Positions 17,265 to 25,333 of a stretch of 51,766 nt of DNA are shown here, in pieces. The stretch is from Candidatus Aminicenantota bacterium. Lineage in GTDB: Bacteria; Acidobacteriota; Aminicenantia; Aminicenantales; Aminicenantaceae. Position numbers and translations under genes: made by a program. Positions within the stretch are counted from its first letter, which is position 1. The number at the start of each line of letters is the position of its first letter. The notes under the pieces were generated by a model. That model worked only from the letters and a program-made list of their open reading frames with translations. It ran no database searches and was not told where the DNA came from. The DNA is taken from the NCBI GenBank assembly GCA_016926925.1, contig JAFGNQ010000233.1, forward strand, positions 1 to 51,766, in the 5' to 3' direction.

Positions 17265-20033
17265 ATGAGAGACACATTTCTTCGAAAACTCGCTCATTGG
17301 CATGCTGCCTACCCCTGGCGGATGCTCGGTATCGTGCTTTTTTTTACGTTTGTTTTTGCCTTTTTCGCCGCTCAACTTAAAGTCACTATGCGCTGGGCCG
17401 ACCTGCTTCCTTCAGGGGATAAGAGGACACTGCAGTTCAATAAAATCATCGACGAATTTGTCTCTGCCACAAGTCTTGTAGTCGTTGTACAGGGTGAAGA
17501 GATCCGCATCAAGAGATTTGCGGATGCGCTTGCACCGCGCATCCTGGAAGCGACCGTCTCTGATCGTGGGCAAGCGCACCATCCCCGGCCGGAAAGAAAT
17601 CTGTTCCTTCGGGTCGACTACAAAACCGAAATCGAGTTCATGAAGAATCATGGTCTCATGCTCGTGAAGGAGGAAGATTTACGGAATATAAAGGATGTTT
17701 TCCTGGATCCCAATTTCCTTGATCTCATCACTCATTTGAACAATTCCATGGAAAAGGAGTATGTGGGCCGTGAGGAATCCATCTCCACACGAGAGAAAGA
17801 AGACGGGGCTGTGATGTTTTTAGATGGAATTCAAAGCCTGGTGCTCCTGCTTAAAAACACGATCCAGACTGTTTCTCTTTCCAAGTCCGATGTACTGGCC
17901 GTGGCGGATAAGATCTTGTTCGGAGAACCGTACCTTCTGTCTTATGATAAAAAGGCTCTGATCTTGAATGTCATTCCAAATTTCACCATGCTGGACACGG
18001 ACCTTCTTGTAGAGGGAACCGATGCAGCCCAGGAAATCGTCGATGAACTGCTTAAGAGTCACCCCGGTGTGGAAGCCGGCTTGACCGGCATGATTGCCCT
18101 CGGTCGGGATGAAATGGTCTATTCCGAACAGAGTTTGGGCTATACCACTTTGATTGCCGTCGCCGCGATCCTGCTGCTTTTGGTGGTATCCTTCAGGATG
18201 TGGGTGGCCCCTGTTTTTGCTACGGTCAATCTCCTTATCGGATTGGTTTGGGCTGTGGGTACAGCAGCGATCTTCGTCGGCCAGCTCAACATCATGACCA
18301 TGATGATGGCCGTGATCCTCCTGGGGCTGGGCATAGATTTTTCTATCCATCTGATTTCCGGATTCACCGAGTGGCGTGCCATGGGCGATTCCATAGAAGA
18401 GGCAATGAAAAAGACTTTTCTGAAGAGCGGCAAAGGAATTATTACAGGCGCACTGACCACGGCCTGCGCTTTTCTGACATTGGTTATCAGTCATTCGCAG
18501 GGCATGAAAGAAATGGGTCTTGTAACCGGAACCGGACTCCTCTCCATACTTCTGGCAACCATGGCTTTCCTGCCGGCCCTCATGGTGCTCAGAGAAAGAC
18601 GCCTGGATCGAAAGAGAGGCCAAGAAACAAGCCGGGGAGGGTTCCTTCCAAGTGACCTCTCTTTCCGCTTTCTGGGAAAGTCCAGTTTATGGCTGAGCCG
18701 GCGTCCCACAATATCAATCCTGATTTCTTTGATCGGGACTCTGATCCTGATCTGGTTCGCCCTGCAGATAACATTCGATCACAACTACATGAATATCGAG
18801 CCCAAGGGTCTTACGTCCATCGTGCTTCAGGATACGGTCCTGGATAAGTTCGACCTGAGCATGGACTATGCTCTGATCATCGCCGATGATGTGGATCAGT
18901 CACGCCTCCTTTCAGAAGAGTATCGGGAGCTGGGTTCTGTCGCCCTAACCGAAGATATTTCCAGCTACCTACCTTCTCCGGAACAGCAGATGAAGAGAGA
19001 ACCTCACATTTTGGAAGTTCGGGACCGGATGCTCTCGGTATCTATCAAAGAATCTATGAAATCAGCGGAAATCCCGGCTCTGATAAAAGAAATCAATCGG
19101 CTCGAGATGAATGTGATGGAACTTCAGGATATAGCCTATCTCGGTGGACAAGACAAGATTGACGATAAGTGCAAAGAGATTGTGGGACTTCCCGACAATC
19201 CCGATTCGAAGAACATTCTCGCTGATTTGCTCCTTTTGTTGGAGGATTCTGGTCCATCTGTTGCGGAGAAACTCTCTGCTCTGCAACAGATCTTTGCTCC
19301 CTATTTTAAAGAGACGGTTTTGCGGATGAGCTCGAGCGAACCTATTCGATTCGACGAACTGCCGGATTCCGTTCTGGACCGCTACAGCAACGGCAGCCGG
19401 AACCAATTCCTCGTGACTGTTTTCCCGGCAGGAAATATCTGGCAAGATGCAGGATTTCTCGGCAAGTTTGTTGCGGATTTGGAAAGTGTGAGTGACAGAG
19501 CTACGGGCATGCCCCCCGTGTTCCGGGCTCTGATAGAAATCATAGGCAGGGATGGGCGAAATGCTGTTTTTTTAACTTTACTCATTGTTTTTCTCCTTCT
19601 CTGGATGGATTTTCGAAGCCCCCTTTACGCACTCATGGCTATGGTCCCTCTTGCCTGCGGCATATTCTGGATGGTGGGCTTGATGCGCGTGGTTGGAATG
19701 CAAATCACGGTAATGAACGTTATGGGTCTTCCGATGATTGTGGGGATCGGAATTGACGACGGGGTGCATATCATCCATCGCTGGCTGCATGAGGGGAAGG
19801 GAAAAATAAATCTCGTTTTTGCCAGCACGGGCAAGGCCATATTTCTCACATCTCTGACCACGATGCTGGCTTTCGGCTCTCTCATTTTTTCCATCTGGAG
19901 AGGCTTTGGTCACTTAGGCGGTGCCCTTTTTCTGGGAGTCGGCACCTGTTTTCTCGCGACTGTCCTTATCCTGCCTGGACTGTTGGGAATCATTGAGAAG
20001 ACACGTAAGCGAAAAGATCTTTCAAGCGGTTAG
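17265..20033 (+). CDS. RND/MMPL superfamily transporter
   Basis: 922 residues with the two-fold RND layout: TM1 (~18-37), a large periplasmic loop (~40-285), TM2-6 (~290-445), TM7 (~482-502), a second loop and TM8-12 (~770-910). The sterol-sensing-like TM4 motif GLGIDFSIHL (354-363, Asp358) and the matching GIGIDDGVHIIHRW in the second half are the proton-relay positions of MMPL/HpnN-type exporters. Such proteins use the proton gradient to move lipids or hydrophobic compounds from the inner membrane. With the LolA-like protein and the barrel it makes a plausible inner-to-outer-membrane lipid path regulated by TetR. Direction and cargo are unknown. Confidence 0.9.
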   Translation: MRDTFLRKLAHWHAAYPWRMLGIVLFFTFVFAFFAAQLKVTMRWADLLPSGDKRTLQFNKIIDEFVSATSLVVVVQGEEIRIKRFADALAPRILEATVSDRGQAHHPRPERNLFLRVDYKTEIEFMKNHGLMLVKEEDLRNIKDVFLDPNFLDLITHLNNSMEKEYVGREESISTREKEDGAVMFLDGIQSLVLLLKNTIQTVSLSKSDVLAVADKILFGEPYLLSYDKKALILNVIPNFTMLDTDLLVEGTDAAQEIVDELLKSHPGVEAGLTGMIALGRDEMVYSEQSLGYTTLIAVAAILLLLVVSFRMWVAPVFATVNLLIGLVWAVGTAAIFVGQLNIMTMMMAVILLGLGIDFSIHLISGFTEWRAMGDSIEEAMKKTFLKSGKGIITGALTTACAFLTLVISHSQGMKEMGLVTGTGLLSILLATMAFLPALMVLRERRLDRKRGQETSRGGFLPSDLSFRFLGKSSLWLSRRPTISILISLIGTLILIWFALQITFDHNYMNIEPKGLTSIVLQDTVLDKFDLSMDYALIIADDVDQSRLLSEEYRELGSVALTEDISSYLPSPEQQMKREPHILEVRDRMLSVSIKESMKSAEIPALIKEINRLEMNVMELQDIAYLGGQDKIDDKCKEIVGLPDNPDSKNILADLLLLLEDSGPSVAEKLSALQQIFAPYFKETVLRMSSSEPIRFDELPDSVLDRYSNGSRNQFLVTVFPAGNIWQDAGFLGKFVADLESVSDRATGMPPVFRALIEIIGRDGRNAVFLTLLIVFLLLWMDFRSPLYALMAMVPLACGIFWMVGLMRVVGMQITVMNVMGLPMIVGIGIDDGVHIIHRWLHEGKGKINLVFASTGKAIFLTSLTTMLAFGSLIFSIWRGFGHLGGALFLGVGTCFLATVLILPGLLGIIEKTRKRKDLSSG

Positions 20034-20173
20034 ATTGACACTTTCGAGTAAGCGATTCGGTTTCCGTTCAACTATGCGTCTTTAAGATGATCTCTAATCA
20101 AATAACTTCCCTCATTTCTTTGTTCCGCAGCTCTGCAACCGAGATGGAAATACAGGCCTACAGTAGGAGTTTT

Positions 20174-20202
20174 TTGAACTGTGCCTTAGGGAATGTTATG
20201 AT
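20174..20202 (+). promoter_or_regulatory. Promoter of the cyclase-family gene
   Basis: TTGAAC (20174-20179), 17 bp, TATGAT (20197-20202), with ~43 nt to the start codon at 20252. The same TTGAAC/TATGAT pair with an 18-bp spacer lies before the S9 gene at 43288. Nothing else was found in 20034-20173. Confidence 0.6.
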
Positions 20203-20251
20203 ATGAATGAAAGAATATTTAAAGAACGCTAGCAAGAAGGAGGGCATTCAG

Positions 20252-21058
20252 ATGAAGGGAATGCAGGCTTTTGCGAAATCATCAGGAGTTCTTGCCATTT
20301 TCATACTCGTCGCGACTCTGTTCGCCGGTTCGGTTGAGTTAAAAGACAAAATCCTGGAAATGACGTATCCTTATGATGAGAGCACCATCTACTGGCCCAC
20401 GGCTAAAGGCTTCGAGCTGAAAAAGCTGAACTGGGGAATTTCCGAAGGCGGATGGTGGTATGCTTCCAATGAGTACAGCGCTTCGGAACATGGGGGAACC
20501 CATGCGGATGCACCCATCCATTTCGCCCGGAACGGACGCACGATCGACCGGATTCCGCTAAAGGAATGGATCGGACCCGCCGTCAAAATCGACGTTACGA
20601 AAAAGTGCGGTGATGACCGGGACTATTTGCTGACTGTCGCGGATATCCGGGCATGGGAAGCTGAACACGGGAAAATACCCGATGGAGCCTGGGTGATCAT
20701 GTACACGGGAATTGGGACCAGGTATTATCCCGACAAAATGAAAGTTTTAGGTACCGATAAATCGGGGGCTGCCGCCCTTCCCGAACTCAGCTTTCCCGGC
20801 TTCTCTGTGGAATCGGTCCGCTTTTTGCTCGAAAAAAGGACCATCACGGGTTTGGCTATCGACACTCCCAGCATAGATTGCGGCAAGTGCAGCCGCTTTG
20901 AAGTCCACCAGGTTCTTTTTGCAGCAGATAAATTGGCGCTGGAAAATATTGCAAATTGTGACCAGCTTCCCTCGAAGGGAGCCATGCTGTTCGTGATTCC
21001 GATGCTCATAAAAGACGGCACCGGCTCGCCGGCTCGTGTTTTCGCGATTCTCCCCTGA
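20252..21058 (+). CDS. Secreted cyclase-family hydrolase (kynurenine formamidase-like)
   Basis: 268 residues from the ATG at 20252, which has AAGGAGGG before it; the longer frame from 20207 lacks a ribosome site. Residues ~10-26 are a signal sequence, so the enzyme is exported, unusual for metabolic kynurenine formamidases. The metal motif HGGTHADAPIH (80-90; His80, His84, Asp86, His90) is the PF04199 cyclase signature. The family hydrolyses formylkynurenine, isatin or cyclic amides; the substrate here is open. It converges on the next gene with 9 bp between stops and has its own promoter. Confidence 0.85.
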   Translation: MKGMQAFAKSSGVLAIFILVATLFAGSVELKDKILEMTYPYDESTIYWPTAKGFELKKLNWGISEGGWWYASNEYSASEHGGTHADAPIHFARNGRTIDRIPLKEWIGPAVKIDVTKKCGDDRDYLLTVADIRAWEAEHGKIPDGAWVIMYTGIGTRYYPDKMKVLGTDKSGAAALPELSFPGFSVESVRFLLEKRTITGLAIDTPSIDCGKCSRFEVHQVLFAADKLALENIANCDQLPSKGAMLFVIPMLIKDGTGSPARVFAILP

Positions 21059-21067
21059 GATTTTGTC

Positions 21068-21454
21068 CTATTTCTCTCCGCGTTTGAGAACCAGAGGTAA
21101 AGAAGTTCCTCCCTGTGACCACTCTCCTTCGATGACGTCACCCGACTCATCAAGCTTGCCTTCGTAAGTGCCTTGAGCAGCCGTCAATTCAAAATGGAAT
21201 GTGTTGTCTTCGAAAGCCACATTGTCGAGCGGGACATCCATAGCACCTTGGTCGGGGCTGTCTAGAGTCGCTTTCAATGTGCCGTCAGTCTCTTTGGAAA
21301 TTTTGACCACGATCTTCAACGTCGTTCCCTGCACTTCAAGGTTGCCTTCCCAGATCCCTTCAATCCTTTTTTCCCCACCATAGGCCGAACCTGCCATAAG
21401 GACAGCCGTGCCTAAGAGTAGGAGCAGGCTGAAAACCGATATTCCCTTTTTCAT
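21068..21454 (-). CDS. Small secreted beta-rich protein, unknown function
   Basis: 128 residues with a strong signal peptide (1-26, cleavage near SAYG|G) and a clear GGAGGTG ribosome site. The mature ~100 residues have an alternating beta pattern with IEGIWEGNLEVQGTTLKI, LDSPDQG and IEGEWSQGG. This pattern is often seen as an N-terminal domain of secreted alpha/beta hydrolases; here it stands alone, so it may be a binding or chaperone-like module. No catalytic motif is visible. It is divergent from the aldolase gene. Confidence 0.75.
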   Translation of the reverse strand: MKKGISVFSLLLLLGTAVLMAGSAYGGEKRIEGIWEGNLEVQGTTLKIVVKISKETDGTLKATLDSPDQGAMDVPLDNVAFEDNTFHFELTAAQGTYEGKLDESGDVIEGEWSQGGTSLPLVLKRGEK

Positions 21455-21540
21455 AGAACACCTCCAAAGAATATACAGAAGAGGATTGGATTTTATTCGA
21501 TATCCTCTCTTTGCTTACTACGGATTCCTCTGATTTTAGT

Positions 21541-21554
21541 TTAGATTTATCTAA
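21541..21554. promoter_or_regulatory. 14-bp palindrome in the divergent intergenic region
   Basis: TTAGATTTATCTAA, arms TTAGAT/ATCTAA around two bases, between the divergent small secreted protein gene and the aldolase gene. It is a candidate operator; no minus-strand promoter could be placed confidently. Confidence 0.25.
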
Positions 21555-21645
21555 GACTGTCGGGATGTCGCCGAGAATGCGGCCCGCGGTTTTTTTATTT
21601 TATCCAAGCAGCACGACTTTGCCATCCGTTTTGGTGTTTTTGCGC

Positions 21646-21674
21646 TTGGCTTTTTTGCCGGTGTGGTATATAAA
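21646..21674 (+). promoter_or_regulatory. Promoter of the aldolase gene
   Basis: TTGGCT (21646-21651), 17 bp, TATAAA (21669-21674), within TATATAAAT. The start codon at 21716 lies ~35 nt past the predicted transcription start. Confidence 0.5.
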
Positions 21675-21715
21675 TTGACCTGAAAAGTTCCCTTTTATTG
21701 GCTCAGGAGGACAAC

Positions 21716-22465
21716 ATGAATTCGGATTTTCAAAGAAGACTCAAACAGGGTGAGTTGTGTATCGGCACGTTTATGACCCTGCCCTGTCCTGAGATAGCAG
21801 AAATATGTGCTGGTGCGGGTTTTGACTGGATTTTAATCGATTTGGAGCACACCACTCTGGATGTGAAGGATGTTCAGTCCGTGCTCCAGGCCGTTCATGC
21901 TGATTGTGCCTGCATTGTACGTGTTCCTTCGAAGGATGAGGCGTTGATCAAAAAAGTGCTCGATACCGGAATAGCCGGTATAGTTGTGCCCCACGTCAAC
22001 ACTCCTGAAGAAGCTTCATGGATTGTCCAACACTGTCTCTATCCTCCAGAAGGAAAAAGAAGTGTGGGCATTTCCCGGGCCCACAAATACGGGCTGCGTT
22101 TCAAAGAATATGTAGCCGGTGCCAATTCCAGGATCCTTGTAATTCCTCAAGTGGAGCACATCGAAGGGATTCGACGAATTGAAGACATCGTGAGAGTCCC
22201 GGGTATTTCAGCCGTTTTCATCGGTCCGTATGATCTGTCCGGAAGCATGGGCCTGCTGGGACAGGTGAAATCCACAGAAGTACAAGTCCAAATCGATAAG
22301 GTGCGACAGGTCTGTTGTGATGTCGGGCTTCCTGTCGGCATTTTCGGTATCGATGTCGACTCTATTTTGCCTTACATCGAACAGGGATTCACTTTGATCG
22401 TTATGGGGATGGATTCGCTCTTTCTCGGCCGTTCCATCCGCAGCGCTCTGGAGCGGGTGCGTTGA
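21716..22465 (+). CDS. HpcH/HpaI aldolase family protein
   Basis: 249 residues from the ATG at 21716 after AGGAGG. A complete TIM-barrel aldolase of the 2,4-dihydroxyhept-2-ene-1,7-dioate aldolase/2-keto-3-deoxy-sugar-acid type. His45 (IDLEHTTLD) is the likely base, Arg69 (VRVPS) binds pyruvate, and Glu147 (PQVEHIEG) and Asp173 (GPYDLSGSMG) are the divalent-metal ligands. All key residues appear intact. It splits a 2-keto-4-hydroxy acid to pyruvate and an aldehyde; no pathway neighbours narrow the substrate. Confidence 0.9.
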   Translation: MNSDFQRRLKQGELCIGTFMTLPCPEIAEICAGAGFDWILIDLEHTTLDVKDVQSVLQAVHADCACIVRVPSKDEALIKKVLDTGIAGIVVPHVNTPEEASWIVQHCLYPPEGKRSVGISRAHKYGLRFKEYVAGANSRILVIPQVEHIEGIRRIEDIVRVPGISAVFIGPYDLSGSMGLLGQVKSTEVQVQIDKVRQVCCDVGLPVGIFGIDVDSILPYIEQGFTLIVMGMDSLFLGRSIRSALERVR

Positions 22466-22503
22466 GTCTGGCCGTTTCCGTGTTTTTCCACTAGATAGCG
22501 TAT

Positions 22504-22531
22504 TTGACAATGCTCTTGGAATCGGTAAAGC
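22504..22531 (+). promoter_or_regulatory. Possible promoter of the lipoprotein gene
   Basis: A perfect TTGACA (22504-22509) is followed after 16 bp by the weak TAAAGC (22526-22531). The start codon at 22564 is at a reasonable distance. Confidence 0.3.
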
Positions 22532-22563
22532 CCTATGGAACAAAGCAGATGGAGGAGGGGACT

Positions 22564-23064
22564 GTGAAGAAAATGCGTTCAGCTCTTGCGTTTCTGGCGA
22601 TAGGAGTACTTTTGTCGGGATGGGGATGCAGGAGCAAAGCAAAAGATGATGAGGTCTATGAGCTGAGGGCCAAGCTCATGGGCGGTATCATTTTACAGCA
22701 GGCGACAGCATGCGTCAGCCAGTCCAAAGACTATATCAGTGCCTGGGAATACGCCAAAGTCACCGGAGATGATTTCGAAACGGCAGCGCAACACATCCTG
22801 GGTGATCAGTTGACGGAGAACAAGAACATGTTCATGACAGGAAGGAGTAAGATCGAGGAGATTTTGGAAAAGATCGGAAATCCTCCACAAAAATTTTCGA
22901 AAGCTCATGAAAAGCTATTGTCCATGCACGAATTCTATCTTGAACTCCACACTCTGGCGCTGCATCCTTCGAAGACCCGGGAAAAGTATGAAGATTCCGT
23001 CAACGAAATCGTTCGGAACATCAGGGACGCCGGCGAAGAATTTTATTCACTTTTGGACGAGTAG
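22564..23064 (+). CDS. Predicted lipoprotein, helical, unknown function
   Basis: 166 residues starting with GTG at 22564 behind GGAGGGG. The hydrophobic signal (5-20) leads to GWGC, so Cys22 may be lipidated. The mature part is almost all alpha-helical and charged, with no recognised family. It lies 28 bp before the YbaK-family gene and may share its transcript, but no functional link is apparent. Confidence 0.65.
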   Translation: MKKMRSALAFLAIGVLLSGWGCRSKAKDDEVYELRAKLMGGIILQQATACVSQSKDYISAWEYAKVTGDDFETAAQHILGDQLTENKNMFMTGRSKIEEILEKIGNPPQKFSKAHEKLLSMHEFYLELHTLALHPSKTREKYEDSVNEIVRNIRDAGEEFYSLLDE

Positions 23065-23092
23065 AGTCCGATTCGGAAAGGATGTGATCAAA

Positions 23093-23590
23093 ATGTCTCC
23101 AGAAGCAAACGAACAAAATGTTTACGACGTTTTGAAAGAGCTCGGTATAGAGTATTCGGTGCGCAGACATCCTCCCGTTTTCACGGTCGAGGAAGCGGAG
23201 AAGCACTGGGGAACAATAACCGGCGCACACTGCAAAAATCTTTTTCTGCGCAACAAGAAAGGGAGCCGCCATTACCTGGTCGTCGTCGAGATCAAAAAAA
23301 CGGTTGATCTGAAATCGTTGGCCGGCCGCCTCGGTGCAGATAGGCTGAGCTTCGCCTCGCCGGTTAGGCTGATGCGTTATCTTGGCCTCACCCCCGGATC
23401 TGTTTCTCCATTCGGCCTGATCAATGATAAAGAACACCAGGCCGAGGTGGTTGTAGACAGTGGGCTCCAAGAAAAGGGGAGGGTGAACTTTCATCCTAAT
23501 GTCAACACCGTAACTGTGGGAATCTCTTATCCGGATTTTGAGAGGTTCCTTGAATGGTGCGGAAACAAAGTTCACTATCTAGTTTTCTAG
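23093..23590 (+). CDS. YbaK/ProX-type aminoacyl-tRNA editing protein
   Basis: 165 residues. The start ATG at 23093 is at good spacing from GGAAAGGA; the frame is open further upstream but overlaps the lipoprotein gene. The fold matches free-standing trans-editing domains that hydrolyse misacylated tRNA. Conserved points include HCKNLFLRNKKG with the key Lys48, the VDLKSLA segment and SPFGLIND (105-112), all near family positions. The sequence looks closest to ProX (Ala-tRNA(Pro) deacylase) because of length and motif set, but YbaK (Cys-tRNA) cannot be excluded. Confidence 0.85.
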   Translation: MSPEANEQNVYDVLKELGIEYSVRRHPPVFTVEEAEKHWGTITGAHCKNLFLRNKKGSRHYLVVVEIKKTVDLKSLAGRLGADRLSFASPVRLMRYLGLTPGSVSPFGLINDKEHQAEVVVDSGLQEKGRVNFHPNVNTVTVGISYPDFERFLEWCGNKVHYLVF

Positions 23591-23633
23591 CCTTTTGAGA
23601 CCGGGCGCTTTTCGGATTTAAAGAACGGAATCG

Positions 23634-24398
23634 ATGAGTGAATCTTTGGTTTTCTCCATTCTTCTCATCGCTTTTTTGGTGATAGGGGCCGTCATTTTTG
23701 TCCTTCTGTTTTTTGTAACGGCTCCTTATGGACGGTATGCAAAGACCGGGTGGGGGCGAATGATGGACACCCGGTCGGGTTGGCTTATAATGGAATCTCC
23801 CGCATCCCTCCTTTTTTTTATTCTCTACATCCTCAGTGATCGCAGAGCAGAAGCTGGCGCTGTCATGTTGCTCATTGTATGGCAGAGTCATTATTTGTAT
23901 CGTGCTTTTATCTATCCTTTCAGACAACGCAGGAAAAAAAACATGCCGCTAGTTATTGTCCTGTTTGCGTTTGTCTTCAACGTAATCAATGCTTATCTTC
24001 AGGCGCGCTGGATATTCATGCTTGCGCCTCCCCTCAGGTACACACTCTCCTGGCTCACAGATATTCGATTTATCACAGGCTTCCTCCTTTTTTATTTTGG
24101 GATGGCCATCAACAGATGGTCGGATGAATCCCTGAGTCGGCTGCGCAGGAGTGGAATGGCGGACTACGGAATCCCGGAAGGACGGCTCTTCGAGTGGGTT
24201 TCCTGTCCCAACTATTTGGGTGAAATAATCGAGTGGGCCGGATGGGCGTTGATGGTCTGGTCTCTTCCCGGCCTTGTGTTTGCCCTCTGGACTTTGGCAA
24301 ACCTCCTCCCGAGAGCTCGTGCCCACCATAACTGGTACAATAAGGAATTCCCCGGCTACCCCGTCAAAAGAAAAGCACTCATTCCCTTCGTTTATTGA
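23634..24398 (+). CDS. Steroid 5-alpha-reductase family membrane protein
   Basis: 254 residues with about 6-7 membrane helices. The C-terminal half carries the family signature: GIPEGRLFEWVSCPNYLGEI and LPRARAHHNWYNKEFP, ending in the KRKALIPFVY motif of 3-oxo-5-alpha-steroid 4-dehydrogenase proteins (PF02544). Human SRD5A enzymes reduce the C4-C5 double bond of steroids with NADPH; related enzymes act on polyprenol or enoyl lipids. A bacterial lipid substrate is likely but unidentified. A distant cousin (DUF1295) occurs at 32667-33440. It starts 43 bp after the YbaK-family gene. Confidence 0.85.
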   Translation: MSESLVFSILLIAFLVIGAVIFVLLFFVTAPYGRYAKTGWGRMMDTRSGWLIMESPASLLFFILYILSDRRAEAGAVMLLIVWQSHYLYRAFIYPFRQRRKKNMPLVIVLFAFVFNVINAYLQARWIFMLAPPLRYTLSWLTDIRFITGFLLFYFGMAINRWSDESLSRLRRSGMADYGIPEGRLFEWVSCPNYLGEIIEWAGWALMVWSLPGLVFALWTLANLLPRARAHHNWYNKEFPGYPVKRKALIPFVY

Positions 24399-24429
24399 TA
24401 AATCCTGTGTCGCTGTTACCAGGGGATGC

Positions 24430-25110
24430 TTACTTCACTCTACCTGCAAGTTTCTCGATCAACTGAAGACGCCAAATCCAAATGACCAGGATGATAGCTG
24501 CGGAGCCTGCCCTGAGCATGGCGGATGCCGTCAAGTAATTATACACGCCGTGAGAAATGGCGGCTATGCCGATTCCTATAATGCTTGTTCCAAATATAGG
24601 CTTTCTCGCTAATCTAGCGGCACCGACGGTATATCCCCATATGGATGAAAAAATGGTGTGTGTCAGGGGTGATGCGAAAGCCCTTCCAAGCATTTCCAGA
24701 CCGTCTATAAATACAAGATGCCGGATATTTTCGTAGCTGGCAAACCCAAGGGCGATCATGGAAGCGTATATAATCCCATCGATTTTTTCATCGAAATCTT
24801 TAAAATTCATGACAATGACGAGGAAGGGAAAAAATTTGAACAGTTCTTCCATCAGGCCGGTTACTCCAACGGAGTAAGCGAGGTAATGCAGTCCCCAGCT
24901 CTCCATCAGGATGCTGGGATCTTCGGGAATCCCCAGCAGAGGAAGGAACCTTGCGACATGAAGAACCGCAAGACCGGAAAAAATCCCAAGCAGATAGGCG
25001 GTTCCGATTTTTAAAAAAGGTTCAGGCTGGAGCCTGTCTTTAAAATAAAAGTATGCGATCCAGAAAATGGCAGGGGAGAGGATACCCGAAAATAAGATCC
25101 AAAACGGCAT
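24430..25110 (-). CDS. PrsW/Rce1-like intramembrane metalloprotease
   Basis: 226 residues with ~7 membrane helices. Family motifs are in order: MEELFKF (EExxK, Glu88-Glu89), FASYENIRH (Glu127-Asn128), THTIFSSIWGY (His151) and ISHGVYNYL (His189). These match the PF13367 PrsW family, which cleaves membrane anchors such as anti-sigma factors in Bacillus. No sigma/anti-sigma pair is adjacent, so the target is unknown. The ATG has no clear ribosome site, and a strong inverted repeat (25148-25189) lies 38 bp upstream. It converges with the 5-alpha-reductase gene (31 bp). Confidence 0.85.
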   Translation of the reverse strand: MPFWILFSGILSPAIFWIAYFYFKDRLQPEPFLKIGTAYLLGIFSGLAVLHVARFLPLLGIPEDPSILMESWGLHYLAYSVGVTGLMEELFKFFPFLVIVMNFKDFDEKIDGIIYASMIALGFASYENIRHLVFIDGLEMLGRAFASPLTHTIFSSIWGYTVGAARLARKPIFGTSIIGIGIAAISHGVYNYLTASAMLRAGSAAIILVIWIWRLQLIEKLAGRVK

Positions 25111-25147
25111 CTGAATTCAAAAAATATTGTAGCACAAATCCTGGCCC

Positions 25148-25189
25148 TGCCGCGAGGAATTCCATGTGATAAAAAGAGCTCTCGCGGCA
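25148..25189. repeat. 9-bp perfect inverted repeat upstream of the PrsW gene
   Basis: TGCCGCGAG (25148-25156) and CTCGCGGCA (25181-25189) enclose 24 bp containing a second small palindrome, GGAATTCC. On the plus strand TTTTTTT follows 11 bp later (from 25201). It may act as a transcription attenuator, protein site or terminator between the divergent genes. Confidence 0.5.
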
Positions 25190-25214
25190 ATGATCGGTTC
25201 TTTTTTTAGGAGAT

Positions 25215-25243
25215 TTGGGATACACTAGGAAAAACAATATCAT
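25215..25243 (+). promoter_or_regulatory. Promoter of the GT39-amidohydrolase-DUF2461 operon
   Basis: TTGGGA (25215-25220), 17 bp, TATCAT (25238-25243), giving ~84 nt of leader before the ATG at 25334. Confidence 0.45.
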
Positions 25244-25333
25244 TTGTTTGAGATTTTGTGGATAAGCTTTGATCGTGGCCTGATCGAGCTGAGACTCTAG
25301 AAATCAGGGCTTCGGTCAATAGGTGAGGTCGGA

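Noticed and set aside
17820..18623. 267-codon minus-strand frame inside the RND gene
   Set aside because: His/Gln-rich composition is the mirror of hydrophobic RND codons; the RND motifs on the other strand are complete.
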